From: Helicobacter labetoulli
GTDB lineage: Bacteria; Campylobacterota; Campylobacteria; Campylobacterales; Helicobacteraceae
Direction: 5' to 3'
Assembly: GCF_003670275.1 (NCBI RefSeq)
Contig: NZ_QXJF01000002.1
Coordinates: forward strand, 1-64,000
DNA: 64,000 nt
Shown: positions 49,636-59,816 of the stretch, in pieces
Layout of the letters: each line of letters starts with the position of its first letter
How positions within the stretch are numbered: the stretch's first letter is position 1
Translations under genes and position numbers: made by a program
The notes under the pieces: model-generated
Told to the model about the DNA's origin: nothing
Databases searched by the model: none
The model's input: the letters and a program-made list of their open reading frames with translations, nothing else

Positions 49636-49748
49636 ATTAAGCCTTTATTTGTGGAAAAAATGGTGGGGATTCTAGCATAGTTTGTAAATTAAAGTCAAAT
49701 AAGGCAGTTTTCGCGTTGGTTGCGTTGGTGTTATGGATAAATATTTAT

Positions 49749-49771
49749 TAAAAAGTTATACAATCCACGAT
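49749..49771 (+). promoter_or_regulatory. Sigma-28 (FliA)-like promoter of the chemoreceptor gene
   Basis: TAAA (49749-49752), 15 bases, then CGAT (49768-49771) followed by TAAA match the FliA pattern TAAA-N15-CGATAA-like. It lies about 40 bases before the chemoreceptor ATG, and the sigma factor itself is encoded at 43182-43889. Confidence 0.5.
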
Positions 49772-49808
49772 TAAATTTATGTGCAGAATCTTACATAAGG
49801 AGATAAAA

Positions 49809-51479
49809 ATGTCAAATGATTCACAAAACATAAAACCAGAGAAAAAAGTGAGTGTTGGCGTTATGCTGGGCTTTGGCTTTGGGGTGCTGATTTTATTTTC
49901 GTGTATTATGGTATTTATCGCACTTAATCGTGTGAGTGAGATAAACGCTTCGCTTAGTCAAATTAATGACATCAACGCCCTAGCTCAACGCTATGCGATT
50001 AATTTTCGTGGAAGTGTGCATGATAGAGCGATTGCTGTGCGTGATGTGGTGCTGATTGATAGTGAGAATACAAAAGGTTTGCAACAGCTTTTGGAGCAAA
50101 TAGCCACATTGGAAAAATTCTACAAAGAAGCAGAATATGATATGAAAGAGAAATTCATCAATACAAATCTGTTTAATGAAAAGGAGCTTAGTATTTTACA
50201 AGCTATTGAGGCTACTCAAGCTAAGTCCATTCCACTTATCGTGCAGATTAGCCAAGCCAAACTTGCTGGAGATTCACAAAAAGCTTATAATCTTTTAAAA
50301 ACGCTATCCCCATATTTTACGCAATGGCTTGCCGAGATTAACCAGTTTATTGACTATCAAGAAGATGCGAATTCTGCTTTGACTGCGGAGCTAAGAAGCA
50401 ATGTTAATGAGTTTAGAATCGTGCTTTTGGTGCTTTTGGCTTTGAGCGTTGTTTTTAGTGTGATTGTGGCTATTGTGATTATACGCTCATTGCTGCGTTT
50501 GCTTGGTGGAGAACCACATATTGCTTCACAGATTATCAGCAAAATAGCAAATGGCAATTTGTCCGAGCCTGTGGCATATAAGGGCGAAGATTCTATGCTG
50601 TCTTCTATTGCCACAATGCAAGGTAAGCTTAAAGAGATTGTGGAGTTTATCACACGCTCTTCAAATCAAATCAACGAAGTCGCCCTAAAAGTCTCTCAAA
50701 CCTCAAATCAAGCCCAAGATGCCGCTAGAATACAAATGCAAAGCTCAACACAAGTGGCAGATAAAATAGGACAAATGAATGAAAGTGTGATTGAGGTTTC
50801 AAACATTGCCCAGCAAACAGAGAAGAACTCCACAAAGAGTGTGGAAATCTCAACAAAGGGCGTTGAGATTATTAATATTACCGCCCAAGAGATTGGCAAG
50901 ATTACAGAGATGATTAGCTCTTCAGCGGAAAATATCCGCGGATTACAACAGCAGTCTGTGGAGATTGGTGGAAGCGCGAGTTTGATTGCTGAAATTGCTG
51001 ACCAAACTAACCTTTTAGCTCTTAATGCTGCTATTGAAGCCGCACGAGCAGGGGAACACGGGCGGGGCTTTGCCGTTGTGGCTGATGAAGTAAGGAAACT
51101 TGCTGAACGCACCGCCCAAACAACAGCAGAAATTGCCAATATGATAAAACTTATTCAAGATGGCATAGGCACTTCTGTTGATGCGATTGAAGCTATTGTG
51201 CCTCAAATTGACAAGGGGCAAAAGCTCATTATAGATTCAGTGCAGACACTTGAAGAGATTCAAAATCAAGCCAAAGATTCACTCCAAAAAGCTAAAGTTG
51301 TGGCAAACTCATCAAGTGAGCAAGAAGATACTATGCAAAGTATTGCAAATGATATGCAAGGTATCTCTACGCTTTCACAAGAGACAAGCCTATCACTTGA
51401 AAATGCCAATAAAACAATCAGTGAGTTAAAAAATATTTCAGACTCGCTTAAAAACTATATGGCGTATTTTAAAATCTAA
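49809..51479 (+). CDS. Methyl-accepting chemotaxis protein
   Basis: The 556-residue chemoreceptor has a membrane helix (about 14-37), a four-helix periplasmic ligand domain (about 40-205), a second helix (about 207-228), a HAMP-like stretch starting [13 protein letters not shown], and a cytoplasmic signalling domain. The domain's hairpin tip is [40 protein letters not shown] (given here as the family landmark in two halves at about 405-445). The ATG at 49809 has AGGAGATAAAA upstream; the reading from 49779 adds ten residues before the anchor. The ligand is unknown. Confidence 0.93.
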   Translation: MSNDSQNIKPEKKVSVGVMLGFGFGVLILFSCIMVFIALNRVSEINASLSQINDINALAQRYAINFRGSVHDRAIAVRDVVLIDSENTKGLQQLLEQIATLEKFYKEAEYDMKEKFINTNLFNEKELSILQAIEATQAKSIPLIVQISQAKLAGDSQKAYNLLKTLSPYFTQWLAEINQFIDYQEDANSALTAELRSNVNEFRIVLLVLLALSVVFSVIVAIVIIRSLLRLLGGEPHIASQIISKIANGNLSEPVAYKGEDSMLSSIATMQGKLKEIVEFITRSSNQINEVALKVSQTSNQAQDAARIQMQSSTQVADKIGQMNESVIEVSNIAQQTEKNSTKSVEISTKGVEIINITAQEIGKITEMISSSAENIRGLQQQSVEIGGSASLIAEIADQTNLLALNAAIEAARAGEHGRGFAVVADEVRKLAERTAQTTAEIANMIKLIQDGIGTSVDAIEAIVPQIDKGQKLIIDSVQTLEEIQNQAKDSLQKAKVVANSSSEQEDTMQSIANDMQGISTLSQETSLSLENANKTISELKNISDSLKNYMAYFKI

Positions 51480-51532
51480 AATCGCCATTGAAGATGTTGA
51501 AATGCACAAGCCAAAAGTAAGGAGAAAGTAAA

Positions 51533-52297
51533 ATGAGATTTTTGGCAATATGTGCCATTGTGGGCTTTTTTGGTTTTATAGATGCAAGAGAATTAACAGA
51601 AAGACTCCAGTTGAAAAAGTGGAAAAACAGACTTGAAACAGATATAACAATTAATCAAAAAATAGCAGAGATAAAGGCAAAGCCTGTGGAGACTATACCT
51701 GCGAATGTGGGCGAGATGAGCTTTAAGATTCTAGCTGATGAAGATGGCTTTTACACGCTGTATTTGGGAGATGACAAGACAAATGTGAGTATCAATGCCC
51801 CGCAAGATTTTTTCTCCGCCTCGTTTGCAAGTATGGAAGCTTTTAATAAAGCCTATGAGATTCTCACGCAGCATAATGCGTCTATGCGAGAATCTAGGAT
51901 TTTAAAGGTGTTTAAAACATATCCGCAATATGTGCTAGACTTTAAAGCAACGACGAAGACAAAAACAACGCTCTATATGACCTTACCCCATTTTGTGAGC
52001 CTTGTAATGAAAAGATAAGAGAGCTTGCAAGGCTTATAGAACAAGCACATATAAAAATCATTTTTTGTTGCGGCAAATAATGAAGTCTATCATAAAGTAA
52101 TGTCCTTATATGCGGCAATGCAAGGCTATAAACATAAAAACCAAGAAGATAAAATCGCCAAACTTCAAACACTCATAGATGACATAAGATTTTTACCTCC
52201 GGTCAAAGATGATGATAAGAATATTATGAATATGTATGAAGCATTAAGTAAGGCTAGAATCTCCTGTGTGCCATACATTATTGAGACTAGCAAATAA
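51533..52297 (+). pseudogene. Frameshifted exported thioredoxin-fold (DsbC/DsbG-like) protein gene
   Basis: The intact 5' part (161 codons) has a signal peptide (1-18) and a DsbC-like N-terminal region. At about 51976 two extra bases (TATAT for TAT) hide the active-site segment, which reads LYDLTPFCEPCNEKIREL with its CxxC in the next frame. At about 52064 a T6 run should be T5 to continue IKIIFVAANNEVYHKV and then MSLYAAMQGYKHKN to the stop at 52297. Corrected, the protein would be about 253 residues, typical for a periplasmic disulfide isomerase/reductase. AAGGAGAAAG precedes the ATG. Confidence 0.7.
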
Positions 52298-52311
52298 GTT
52301 TTAAGTGCTAC

Positions 52312-54216
52312 TCATTCTTGTGGATAGGATTTAAGCGTAGCTATAAGGCTTTTAAACTGCTCAAGATGATGGGCGTATTTTTCCACATATTGCGTGATTA
52401 ACTCGCTTGTATTTTTACAAAGCTCGGTATATTCCCGCTCAAAATGCCAAATGCTCTTTTTATGCAAAGGCTGGGTTAAAAGATTTTCTTGTAGGAAATA
52501 AAAATGAAAGCCAAGATTTAACTCATCGCGGATATTTTCTAGGCTTGGGTTAAAAAGTGGCAATGTATCAGGGCTTTTGCTGTGTTTTGCCTTTGCCTCT
52601 TCAATTTTCAGCCCTATATGGCTAAGACACAAGGCTATACTCAAAGGATAATTAAGACTTAGAATCTTATGAAAGAGCATAAGATTTGCACTCAAAGTGG
52701 CATTATGGCTAAGTGCAAGGGTATGAAAACTCTGCACAATTCCATCAAGGCTTTTTTGCAAAAGAGGGCTTTGCAAGGGCGGGAGAAAGGCAGCATACCA
52801 TTGTATGAATAATTCTTGCAAAAGCTTTGTTTGCGTATCAAGTAAAGATTCAAACTCTTTGCCACTCTCCATAATGTCAAACCCAAGCTTTGTAAAATCT
52901 CTCGCAAAAGTAGAATCTGCATTATTCAGGCTCAAAGACAATCGCTCCCTTGGCAAAAATGCCACCTCTTTGCTTTGTTTTACTTCTTTTGTAAAGCCAA
53001 AGTTTTTTTCTATGCGGACAAATTCTTGCGGTGTTCTTTCAATGGCATTGTAGATGTATTGACTAAGCGATTCAAGGTGAGATTCAAAAGTATCAAAAAG
53101 CTTTGGAAATGACTTATAAAATGGGCTTTGCATAGCATTGCTATTAAAGGTTTGGATTGAATCTTGTAAAAGTGAGTTCAGGTTAGAAAATCGCAATTTA
53201 GCGTGTAAGCTCAACCGAGCATAGTGAAGCAAAAGTGTGCGAAGCTGTGTGCAAATCGTGCGTGTTTTGGCTATCTGTGCTAAGGGTGTGATATGCGTAT
53301 GTAAAAATGTTACAACCGATTGAATATTAGAATCTTGGAATAATTGCTCTGCTTGAGATGTGCTAAGATTCTCACTTGGATTATAAGAGTGCAAGGCATT
53401 TTTTGCCGAGATGGCAATAATGTCCTCAAACAATCCGCTAAAAGCCTTTTTGGCATACTCTAGGCTTGTATGTATCTCATCTTCATTTTTTAGCCTATCT
53501 TTTTGATTCAGCACACAAAGGCTTTTACTTGCGTATCTTTTGATGTGCGTGGTGATAATTTCTCTCTCACTTTGTTTGCCGACATTATCAATAAGGGCAA
53601 GCCAAATGATCCCATCTACACTTTCTAACACCGCATTTGTCGTGTCTGTATCACTTTGATTTTGCGAGTTAAAACCGGGCGTATCTAAAAAACTCATAGA
53701 CTTAAGCAGCTCTAGGGGTGCATAGAGCTTGTAAAAGGTGATTTTTGCATTTTGGTCTTCACTCACTTCACTCATATAATGCAGTGGCTTTGTGGCAATA
53801 TTGCCATTTTTATAGTGAATCTCTAGAGCATAATCATTACCATAGACGATATGGCAAATTTTTGCCGTGATTGGTGTAATACCACTAGGGAGAATCTCCT
53901 GTCCCAAAAGAGCATTTAAAAATGTAGATTTTCCACTGCTAAACTGCCCGATAATAGCGATTTTCATCGGTTCTTGTATGCTTTGTGTGAGATTTTTGAG
54001 TGCTGTTGAACTGCTAGAGCTTAGGGGTATCATCTGCTGAATGACATAACGCGTCTTGTCAATCAACGCATACAGCGGATTGCTCCCTTGCAGTACTTTG
54101 TTTTTTGCCTCTAAATACTCATTGACAAAGACTTCAAGTAAAGCCTCATTGGAATCTTGGTGTTGCGAATCTTGTTTGCTTTGAATATCTGTTATGGTTT
54201 GTGTGAATGTATCCAT
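52312..54216 (-). CDS. Bacterial dynamin-like protein, second of a pair
   Basis: The 634-residue large GTPase has G1 GQFSSGKSTFLNALLG (about residue 85), G2 Thr in ITPITAKI, G3 DTPGFNSQ and G4 NQKD, then long helical stalk regions. It corresponds to the smaller partner of the C. jejuni DLP pair (Cj0411/Cj0412), where two different dynamins assemble a tetramer that tethers membranes. Its ATG overlaps the stop of its partner (TAATG), so the two are translated together in near-equal amounts. It converges with the broken thioredoxin-fold gene. Confidence 0.85.
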   Translation of the reverse strand: MDTFTQTITDIQSKQDSQHQDSNEALLEVFVNEYLEAKNKVLQGSNPLYALIDKTRYVIQQMIPLSSSSSTALKNLTQSIQEPMKIAIIGQFSSGKSTFLNALLGQEILPSGITPITAKICHIVYGNDYALEIHYKNGNIATKPLHYMSEVSEDQNAKITFYKLYAPLELLKSMSFLDTPGFNSQNQSDTDTTNAVLESVDGIIWLALIDNVGKQSEREIITTHIKRYASKSLCVLNQKDRLKNEDEIHTSLEYAKKAFSGLFEDIIAISAKNALHSYNPSENLSTSQAEQLFQDSNIQSVVTFLHTHITPLAQIAKTRTICTQLRTLLLHYARLSLHAKLRFSNLNSLLQDSIQTFNSNAMQSPFYKSFPKLFDTFESHLESLSQYIYNAIERTPQEFVRIEKNFGFTKEVKQSKEVAFLPRERLSLSLNNADSTFARDFTKLGFDIMESGKEFESLLDTQTKLLQELFIQWYAAFLPPLQSPLLQKSLDGIVQSFHTLALSHNATLSANLMLFHKILSLNYPLSIALCLSHIGLKIEEAKAKHSKSPDTLPLFNPSLENIRDELNLGFHFYFLQENLLTQPLHKKSIWHFEREYTELCKNTSELITQYVEKYAHHLEQFKSLIATLKSYPQE

Positions 54217-56519
54217 TAGCTTAACTCCTCTAAAGTATGCGCAATCTGCTCTATAATATTTTGAATCTGGCTTTGCTTTGTTGCAATGATGGTTTGTTGC
54301 TCTTGGGTATTGCCGCTATTTTTTATTTCCATAGCTGATTGTAGGCTTTCTTGTTTATTGGCAATTTCACGCTCAATCTCTTGCCTTCTTTGTGTTGTGA
54401 TTTGCTCAAAATGTGTCATAAAAAGCGTTTTTATATCTGTATTTTTTTCTTTTATAAGTGTGTCAAAGCCATCAAAAATATTTTTAAATAAAGAATCTAA
54501 ATTTGTTTTTAAACGCTCTGGCTTAGGGCTTAGGGCTTGTGGCAAAGACTTTAAAGATTCTAAGATATGCGTAATCTCACTGCTTTTAAGCTGAAAATGT
54601 ATATTTGGCAGTGCATTATTGCTCTCTTGCATAGAATCTTGTGGGGCAATATCATTTTTAAGCTGCGTGATTTTGCGGCTTAGCTTGTATTTGTATTCAC
54701 GCAAAATATCAGCAAAACAATCCTTTAGCCCTTGCTCTATCATCGTGCGTAGGCTCTGCTCCTGTGGCTTTACACCTCGCTCAAAATCATAAATAATGTC
54801 ATTCAATACTTTGTCTTTAATCAAAGCAGCAGCTTTTGATAGGGTATTATTACTTAAAATCTCAAGTGAGCTAAGAAAATCCACAAGTTCGGTATTTAGC
54901 GTAAAAAGTTGAGATTCAAAGTTATTTAGCGTATCTAAAAGAACTTGGTTTTGAGCAGTATATTTTGCAATGAGCGTATTGAGTTCTTCCCCACTTGCAC
55001 AAAGCAAGGAAGATTCTATCTCTATAAGCTCTTCTTGTGCGTGGGCGATTTTTAGCATTGTTTTAAATGCGAGATACAGCTTGTCTTTTGCCTTAAGGCT
55101 ATCTTGCCCTAAAAGCATCGTTTGTAGATACGATTCAATTTCTAATATCCCGCTTTCTTCAAGGCTAAGAGTGGGCTTTTGCTTAGAATCTTTAGAATCC
55201 CCACTTTGTGTGCGATGAAGCAATGCCACATATCCAGCTAATGGGATAAAATCAATCCGTTGGATAAGGGATTGTATGTCGCCTTTATATTTGGCTTTTT
55301 TGAGCTGGGCAATAAGGCTTGATTTTGTGTAATGAAGAGAATCTTGCAATTCTTTTTGTGAAAGCAAATCAATGCGTGTAAGCACCACAAGCAAACGAGA
55401 GATATTCTGCTCCAAAAGGGCTTCTAAGATAAAATCAATATCCTTTTGTGTCGCTGCACAACTCGCATTCATCACGTGGATAAGCATATCGCAATGCTCA
55501 ATGTATGCTCGCGTAATATCCTCTCGCTTTGTGATAGTGTCATCAAGTCCGGGCGTATCCACAATCTCTACACCATTTTGTAAAAACGCTAAAGGCATAA
55601 AGAGTTCAACCTCTTCTACAAGGTTGCAAAACTTGCTTGTGTGATTAGCTGAAGTATAGGATCTTAGCTCACTTAGCTCAATGTCTCGTGTATATTTTGG
55701 CGATGTGATAAATGTTTGTAGCTTTTCTTTAAAATGCTCTTTGCTCTCTTTGACAAATTCTTTAAGATTAGAATCATACTCACTTTGAGATTCTAAATCC
55801 TCCCATTGCTCCTTGCTCCAAAAATGCACCCTAGCTTTTGGCGATTCCCCATATCGCAGTATGCTAAGATTTGCTGTCTCTGGCACACTTGAAGTGCCTA
55901 GAATCTCTTCTCCCAAAAGCGCATTTAAAAATGTAGATTTCCCTGCACTTAGCACCCCTGTAATACCTATGCAAAATCGCTGTTCTTCTAGTTTGGCAAG
56001 ATTTTTTCTTAATGCTTGAAGCAAAGAATCTTTGCTTAAAAGCGGCGTGAGCGTATCAAAAAGTGTATGAAACTGCGTGTGAAATTCTTGTAAATGCTTT
56101 ATCTTGCTAGGACTGCTTGTGGTTTTGTGTGAGGTGTGTGAAAGGGTAGAGGGTTTAAGCATACTAAAAAGTCTTAATTGCTCATCATCAATCACCCCCG
56201 CGAGATTGAGATTTGCAAAATAAGGCATAAGCTCTTCAAAAATATGTTGATTGTGTGTGATGATATTTGTCTGCATAGCAAGGATATAATCAAGTGGGTT
56301 AGAGGTGTAGCCTAGAGCGAGATTAGAAGGAATATGCCTTGAATCTGGCAGGAGATTAACAAAACTTGGGCATTGCATAAAAAGCTCAATATTATTTGCA
56401 TTCACGCACAAAACAATACTCAAAGCACTTTTTGAAGAATCTGTGATAAAAGGGAGATTTTGCTGCATTGGCGGGGGCAAATGATGAAAGCTACTAAAAA
56501 AATGTTGCAAGATAGACAC
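54216..56519 (-). CDS. Bacterial dynamin-like protein, first of a pair
   Basis: The 767-residue protein has an N-terminal region (about 1-165), a dynamin G domain with GVLSAGKSTFLNALLG, the G2 region TSSVPETANLS, G3 DTPGLDDT and G4 TRID, and a C-terminal helical bundle with coiled coils (about 480-560 and 715-760). The start is GTG with GGAG eight bases upstream. An overlapping frame at 56420-56650 is a shadow. A role in membrane remodelling or cell division/lipid transfer is inferred from the family. Confidence 0.85.
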   Translation of the reverse strand: MSILQHFFSSFHHLPPPMQQNLPFITDSSKSALSIVLCVNANNIELFMQCPSFVNLLPDSRHIPSNLALGYTSNPLDYILAMQTNIITHNQHIFEELMPYFANLNLAGVIDDEQLRLFSMLKPSTLSHTSHKTTSSPSKIKHLQEFHTQFHTLFDTLTPLLSKDSLLQALRKNLAKLEEQRFCIGITGVLSAGKSTFLNALLGEEILGTSSVPETANLSILRYGESPKARVHFWSKEQWEDLESQSEYDSNLKEFVKESKEHFKEKLQTFITSPKYTRDIELSELRSYTSANHTSKFCNLVEEVELFMPLAFLQNGVEIVDTPGLDDTITKREDITRAYIEHCDMLIHVMNASCAATQKDIDFILEALLEQNISRLLVVLTRIDLLSQKELQDSLHYTKSSLIAQLKKAKYKGDIQSLIQRIDFIPLAGYVALLHRTQSGDSKDSKQKPTLSLEESGILEIESYLQTMLLGQDSLKAKDKLYLAFKTMLKIAHAQEELIEIESSLLCASGEELNTLIAKYTAQNQVLLDTLNNFESQLFTLNTELVDFLSSLEILSNNTLSKAAALIKDKVLNDIIYDFERGVKPQEQSLRTMIEQGLKDCFADILREYKYKLSRKITQLKNDIAPQDSMQESNNALPNIHFQLKSSEITHILESLKSLPQALSPKPERLKTNLDSLFKNIFDGFDTLIKEKNTDIKTLFMTHFEQITTQRRQEIEREIANKQESLQSAMEIKNSGNTQEQQTIIATKQSQIQNIIEQIAHTLEELS

Positions 56520-56744
56520 TTGAAAAACTCCGTATGTAGAATTTGATTTGGGAATTTTACCCCAAAATGTAAAAAGTAAAGTAAAAGCATAATTATCTTA
56601 GAAAATGTAGCGAGTTTTTTGCAAAAAACGCACACTTTACCATATTTCAAATCTATAAAAATGATACAATCACCCTTTGTGTTTGTAAGTGGGGAAATAT
56701 AGAATCTTTAGAATGCAAATGCAAGTGTCAAAATGGAGGTTTGT

Positions 56745-56963
56745 GTGGGATTTTTCAAAAAGGCATTAATGCTGTATGTAGATGGATTCAAAAACTTAAA
56801 AGTTGGCAAGATTCTATGGAAAGTTATTTTCATCAAACTGCTTGTGATTTTTGCTCTGCTGAAAGTTTTTATTTATGATAAGAATCTTTCACAAGTTGGT
56901 GATTTTGAGCAAAAAAGTGCCTTTGTTTTAGACAATCTCACACAATCCTCCATAAAACCTTAA
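56745..56963 (+). CDS. DUF4492 small membrane protein of the cytochrome bd operon
   Basis: The 72-residue protein starts at a GTG (MGFFKKALMLYVDGFKNLKVGK), with GGAGG five bases upstream. The ATG at 56733 would place that site inside the gene and is less likely. One membrane helix lies at about 24-44. DUF4492 genes commonly sit directly before cydAB in Campylobacterota and Bacteroidota, so a part in oxidase assembly or stability is inferred. cydA begins nine bases later. Confidence 0.72.
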   Translation: MGFFKKALMLYVDGFKNLKVGKILWKVIFIKLLVIFALLKVFIYDKNLSQVGDFEQKSAFVLDNLTQSSIKP

Positions 56964-56972
56964 GGAGCTGTT

Positions 56973-58547
56973 ATGGATATGGTAAATGATATTGCAAGTG
57001 TGGATTGGGCAAGAGCGCAGTTTGCTTTGACAGCGTTATATCACTTTTTGTTTGTGCCTTTGACTTTGGGGCTTTCTTTCATTGTGGCAATAATGGAGAC
57101 TATCTATGTTAAAACAGGCAATCCACAATGGCGTAAAATCACGCGTTTTTGGCTTACTCTTTTTGCGATAAATTTTGCCATTGGTGTGGCTACGGGTATC
57201 ATTATGGAATTTGAGTTTGGCACGAATTGGGCGAATTATAGCTGGTTTGTGGGCGATATTTTTGGTGCTCCTTTGGCAGTTGAAGGCATTATGGCATTTT
57301 TCTTAGAGGCGACTTTTTTTGCAGTAATGTTTTTTGGCTGGGATAAGGTATCTAAAAAATTCCATTTGCTCTCCACTTGGTTTGTGGCTATTGGGAGCAA
57401 CCTTTCTGCATTTTGGATTCTTGTGGCAAATGGCTGGATGCAATATCCCATTGGCACGATTTTTAACCCCGATACCGCACGAAACGAAATGAGCAGCTTT
57501 GCTGAAGTAGCTTTATCGCCTGTGGCAGTTTCTAAGTTTTTGCACACCGTGGCAAGTGGCTATGTCATCTCTGCACTTTTTGTAATGGGAATCTCCGCTT
57601 TGTATCTTCTAAGAGGCAGATTCATAAGTGAAGCCAAAAAAAGTTTGATTGTGGGAGCAAGCTTTGGGCTTATCACTTCAATGTTTTTATTCTTTAGTGG
57701 TGATGAGAGTGCTTATCGTGTAACGCAACATCAGCCGATGAAACTTGCCGCAATGGAGGGTATTTATCACGGGGAGCATAGAGCGGGAATCACTGCATTT
57801 GGAATCTTAAATCCCGATAAAAAACCCGGCGATGATAAGGAGGTATTCCTCTTTGATATTACCATTCCTTATGCTCTCTCAATCCTTGGTAATCGCAGTC
57901 CAAATAGCTTTGTGCCGGGCATTGAAGATTTGCTCTATGGGAATAAAGAAAGGGGTATTTTGGGCATTGATGAGCGTATAGTGAGTGGCACACACGCCCT
58001 CAATGCACTTAAAACCTACAAAGAGACAAAGGCAAAGGGTGATGAGGAGCTTATGAGCCTCTCGCGTGATGTTTTAGAGCATAATATGCCAAACTTTGGC
58101 TATGGGTATTTAGAAAAGCCCGAAGATGCTATTCCGCCTATTGCTTTGACATTTTATAGTTTTCACATAATGGTAGCTTTAGGGAGTGCATTTTTTGTGC
58201 TTTTTATCGTTGTGCTTTACTTGGCAATGGCAAATAATGTCGTGCAATTCCGCAAGATTCTATGGCTTTGTGTTATTGCCATACCCTTTGGTTATATTGC
58301 TGCGGAAGCAGGGTGGATTGTCGCAGAGGTTGGGCGACAGCCTTGGGCGATACAAGACTTGCTCCCTGTGGGCATTGCCGCTACACATCTTTCAAGTGTG
58401 CATATTCAAGTATCATTCTTTATTTTTGCGTTTCTTTTTACAACTTTGTTGTGTGCGGAAATTGGCATTATGATTAAAAGCATCAAAAAAGGCTTTGTGG
58501 AAGAGCATAGCAGGGTAGATTCTACACATCAAGAAGGGGGCAAGTAA
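56973..58547 (+). CDS. cydA: Cytochrome bd-type quinol oxidase subunit I
   Basis: The 524-residue subunit binds haems b558, b595 and d and reduces oxygen to water with quinol. Landmarks are the N-terminal RAQFALTALYHFLFVPLTLGL with its haem His, GTNWANYSWFVGDIFG, GSNLSAFWILVANGWMQYP, the GDESAYRVTQHQPMKLAAMEG region before the Q-loop, and EVGRQPWAI near the C-terminus. It has about nine membrane helices. AAGGAGCTGTT precedes the ATG. The stop overlaps the cydB start by one base. Presence of bd oxidase separates this organism from H. pylori. Confidence 0.95.
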   Translation: MDMVNDIASVDWARAQFALTALYHFLFVPLTLGLSFIVAIMETIYVKTGNPQWRKITRFWLTLFAINFAIGVATGIIMEFEFGTNWANYSWFVGDIFGAPLAVEGIMAFFLEATFFAVMFFGWDKVSKKFHLLSTWFVAIGSNLSAFWILVANGWMQYPIGTIFNPDTARNEMSSFAEVALSPVAVSKFLHTVASGYVISALFVMGISALYLLRGRFISEAKKSLIVGASFGLITSMFLFFSGDESAYRVTQHQPMKLAAMEGIYHGEHRAGITAFGILNPDKKPGDDKEVFLFDITIPYALSILGNRSPNSFVPGIEDLLYGNKERGILGIDERIVSGTHALNALKTYKETKAKGDEELMSLSRDVLEHNMPNFGYGYLEKPEDAIPPIALTFYSFHIMVALGSAFFVLFIVVLYLAMANNVVQFRKILWLCVIAIPFGYIAAEAGWIVAEVGRQPWAIQDLLPVGIAATHLSSVHIQVSFFIFAFLFTTLLCAEIGIMIKSIKKGFVEEHSRVDSTHQEGGK

Positions 58548-59674
58548 TGTTTTTTGGACTTGAATTGAGTGGATTGCAGATTTATTGGTGGATTATTGTC
58601 AGTTTGCTTGGTGGGCTTTTGGTATTTATGTTCTTTGTTCAAGGTGGGCAGAGTTTGCTCCATATCATAGCAAAAAGCGAGCTAGAAAAAACAATGCTTG
58701 TAAATTCTTTGGGGCGAAAATGGGAGCTTGGATTTACCACATTGGTGCTTTTTGGTGGAGCGTGTTTTGCAGCATTCCCATTATTTTATAGCGTGAGTTT
58801 TGGCGGGGCGTATTGGGTGTGGTTAGCCATTTTGTTTTGCTTTATTCTTCAGGCGGTGAGCTATGAATATCGCAAAAAAGAGGGGAATTTACTTGGCTCA
58901 AAGGTGTATGAAGTCTTTTTGTGGATTAATGGTGTGTTTGGTGTGTTTTTGATTGGTGTGGCGGTTAGCACATTTTTTAGTGGCTCACATTTTGTGCTAG
59001 ATGAGCGTAATTTTGTAGAGTGGAGCAAGGCAAGCAGAGGGCTTGAGGCATTGCTTGAGCCGGCAAATTATCTATTAGGTTTAAGTTTAGTGTTTCTAAG
59101 CCAGATTCTAGGAGCGAGTTATTTTTTAAATAACATTAATGATGAGAATATTGCAAAACGCGCAAGGAAGGCTATGTTTGTAGCGACTTTGGCATTTTTG
59201 CCTTGTATTTTGGGCTTTTTATTGTGGATCTGTCTTAAAAGTGGATTCTATGTGGGTGAAGATGGTAGGGTAAGTTTAGAATCTTATGTGTATTTGCACA
59301 ATTTTTTATCTCAGCCGTATTTGATTGTGGGATTATTGCTTGGCGTATTAGCGGTGCTATTTGGCATTTTTCTTAATGTTTTTAAGCGTAGCACAAAGGG
59401 TATTTTTCCACTTGGTGTGGGCAGTGTGCTTGTGGTGATGATGGTATTTTTAAATGTTGGCTTAGGGGCAAGTGCATTTTATCCTTCCATTGCTGATTTG
59501 CAAAGCTCTTTAACAATACAAAATGCTTCATCAAGCTATTATACACTCTCTGTAATGGGCTATGTATCTTTGCTCGTGCCTTTTGTATTGGCTTATATAG
59601 CGTATGTGTGGCGTGCTATGGATAGGGTTAAAATCACAAAAGAAGAGATGAGTAATGACACTCACGCCTATTAG
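58547..59674 (+). CDS. cydB: Cytochrome bd-type quinol oxidase subunit II
   Basis: The 375-residue subunit has about eight to nine membrane helices and the CydB start FGLELSGLQIYWWIIVSLLGGLL in two segments. GRKWELGFTTLVLFGGACFAAFP and the FVWLNG-like VFLWINGVFGVFLIG follow. It pairs with CydA. TAATG coupling to cydA ensures matched production. A 36-codon membrane ORF follows after 31 bases. Confidence 0.92.
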   Translation: MFFGLELSGLQIYWWIIVSLLGGLLVFMFFVQGGQSLLHIIAKSELEKTMLVNSLGRKWELGFTTLVLFGGACFAAFPLFYSVSFGGAYWVWLAILFCFILQAVSYEYRKKEGNLLGSKVYEVFLWINGVFGVFLIGVAVSTFFSGSHFVLDERNFVEWSKASRGLEALLEPANYLLGLSLVFLSQILGASYFLNNINDENIAKRARKAMFVATLAFLPCILGFLLWICLKSGFYVGEDGRVSLESYVYLHNFLSQPYLIVGLLLGVLAVLFGIFLNVFKRSTKGIFPLGVGSVLVVMMVFLNVGLGASAFYPSIADLQSSLTIQNASSSYYTLSVMGYVSLLVPFVLAYIAYVWRAMDRVKITKEEMSNDTHAY

Positions 59675-59705
59675 AATCTAAAATGAAAAGCTAAGGAGAA
59701 ACAAA

Positions 59706-59816
59706 ATGGGAACTTCAATTTTTATGCTTATCTTGTGGCCTGTGGTGATTTATGTGTGCTACAAGTTTATTATGCTTAATATCACTCACACTGAGAAGCA
59801 AGAAAAACAAGATTAA
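59706..59816 (+). CDS. 36-residue single-helix membrane protein after cydB (CydX-like position)
   Basis: The ORF reads MGTSIFMLILWPVVIYVCYK then about 16 polar residues. TAAGGAGAAACAAA gives a very good ribosome site. One membrane helix and the position after cydB suggest a small oxidase subunit like CydX or CydH, but sequence likeness to CydX is not evident to me. A run of AT-rich sequence follows to the end of the convergent chemoreceptor gene. Confidence 0.6.
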   Translation: MGTSIFMLILWPVVIYVCYKFIMLNITHTEKQEKQD

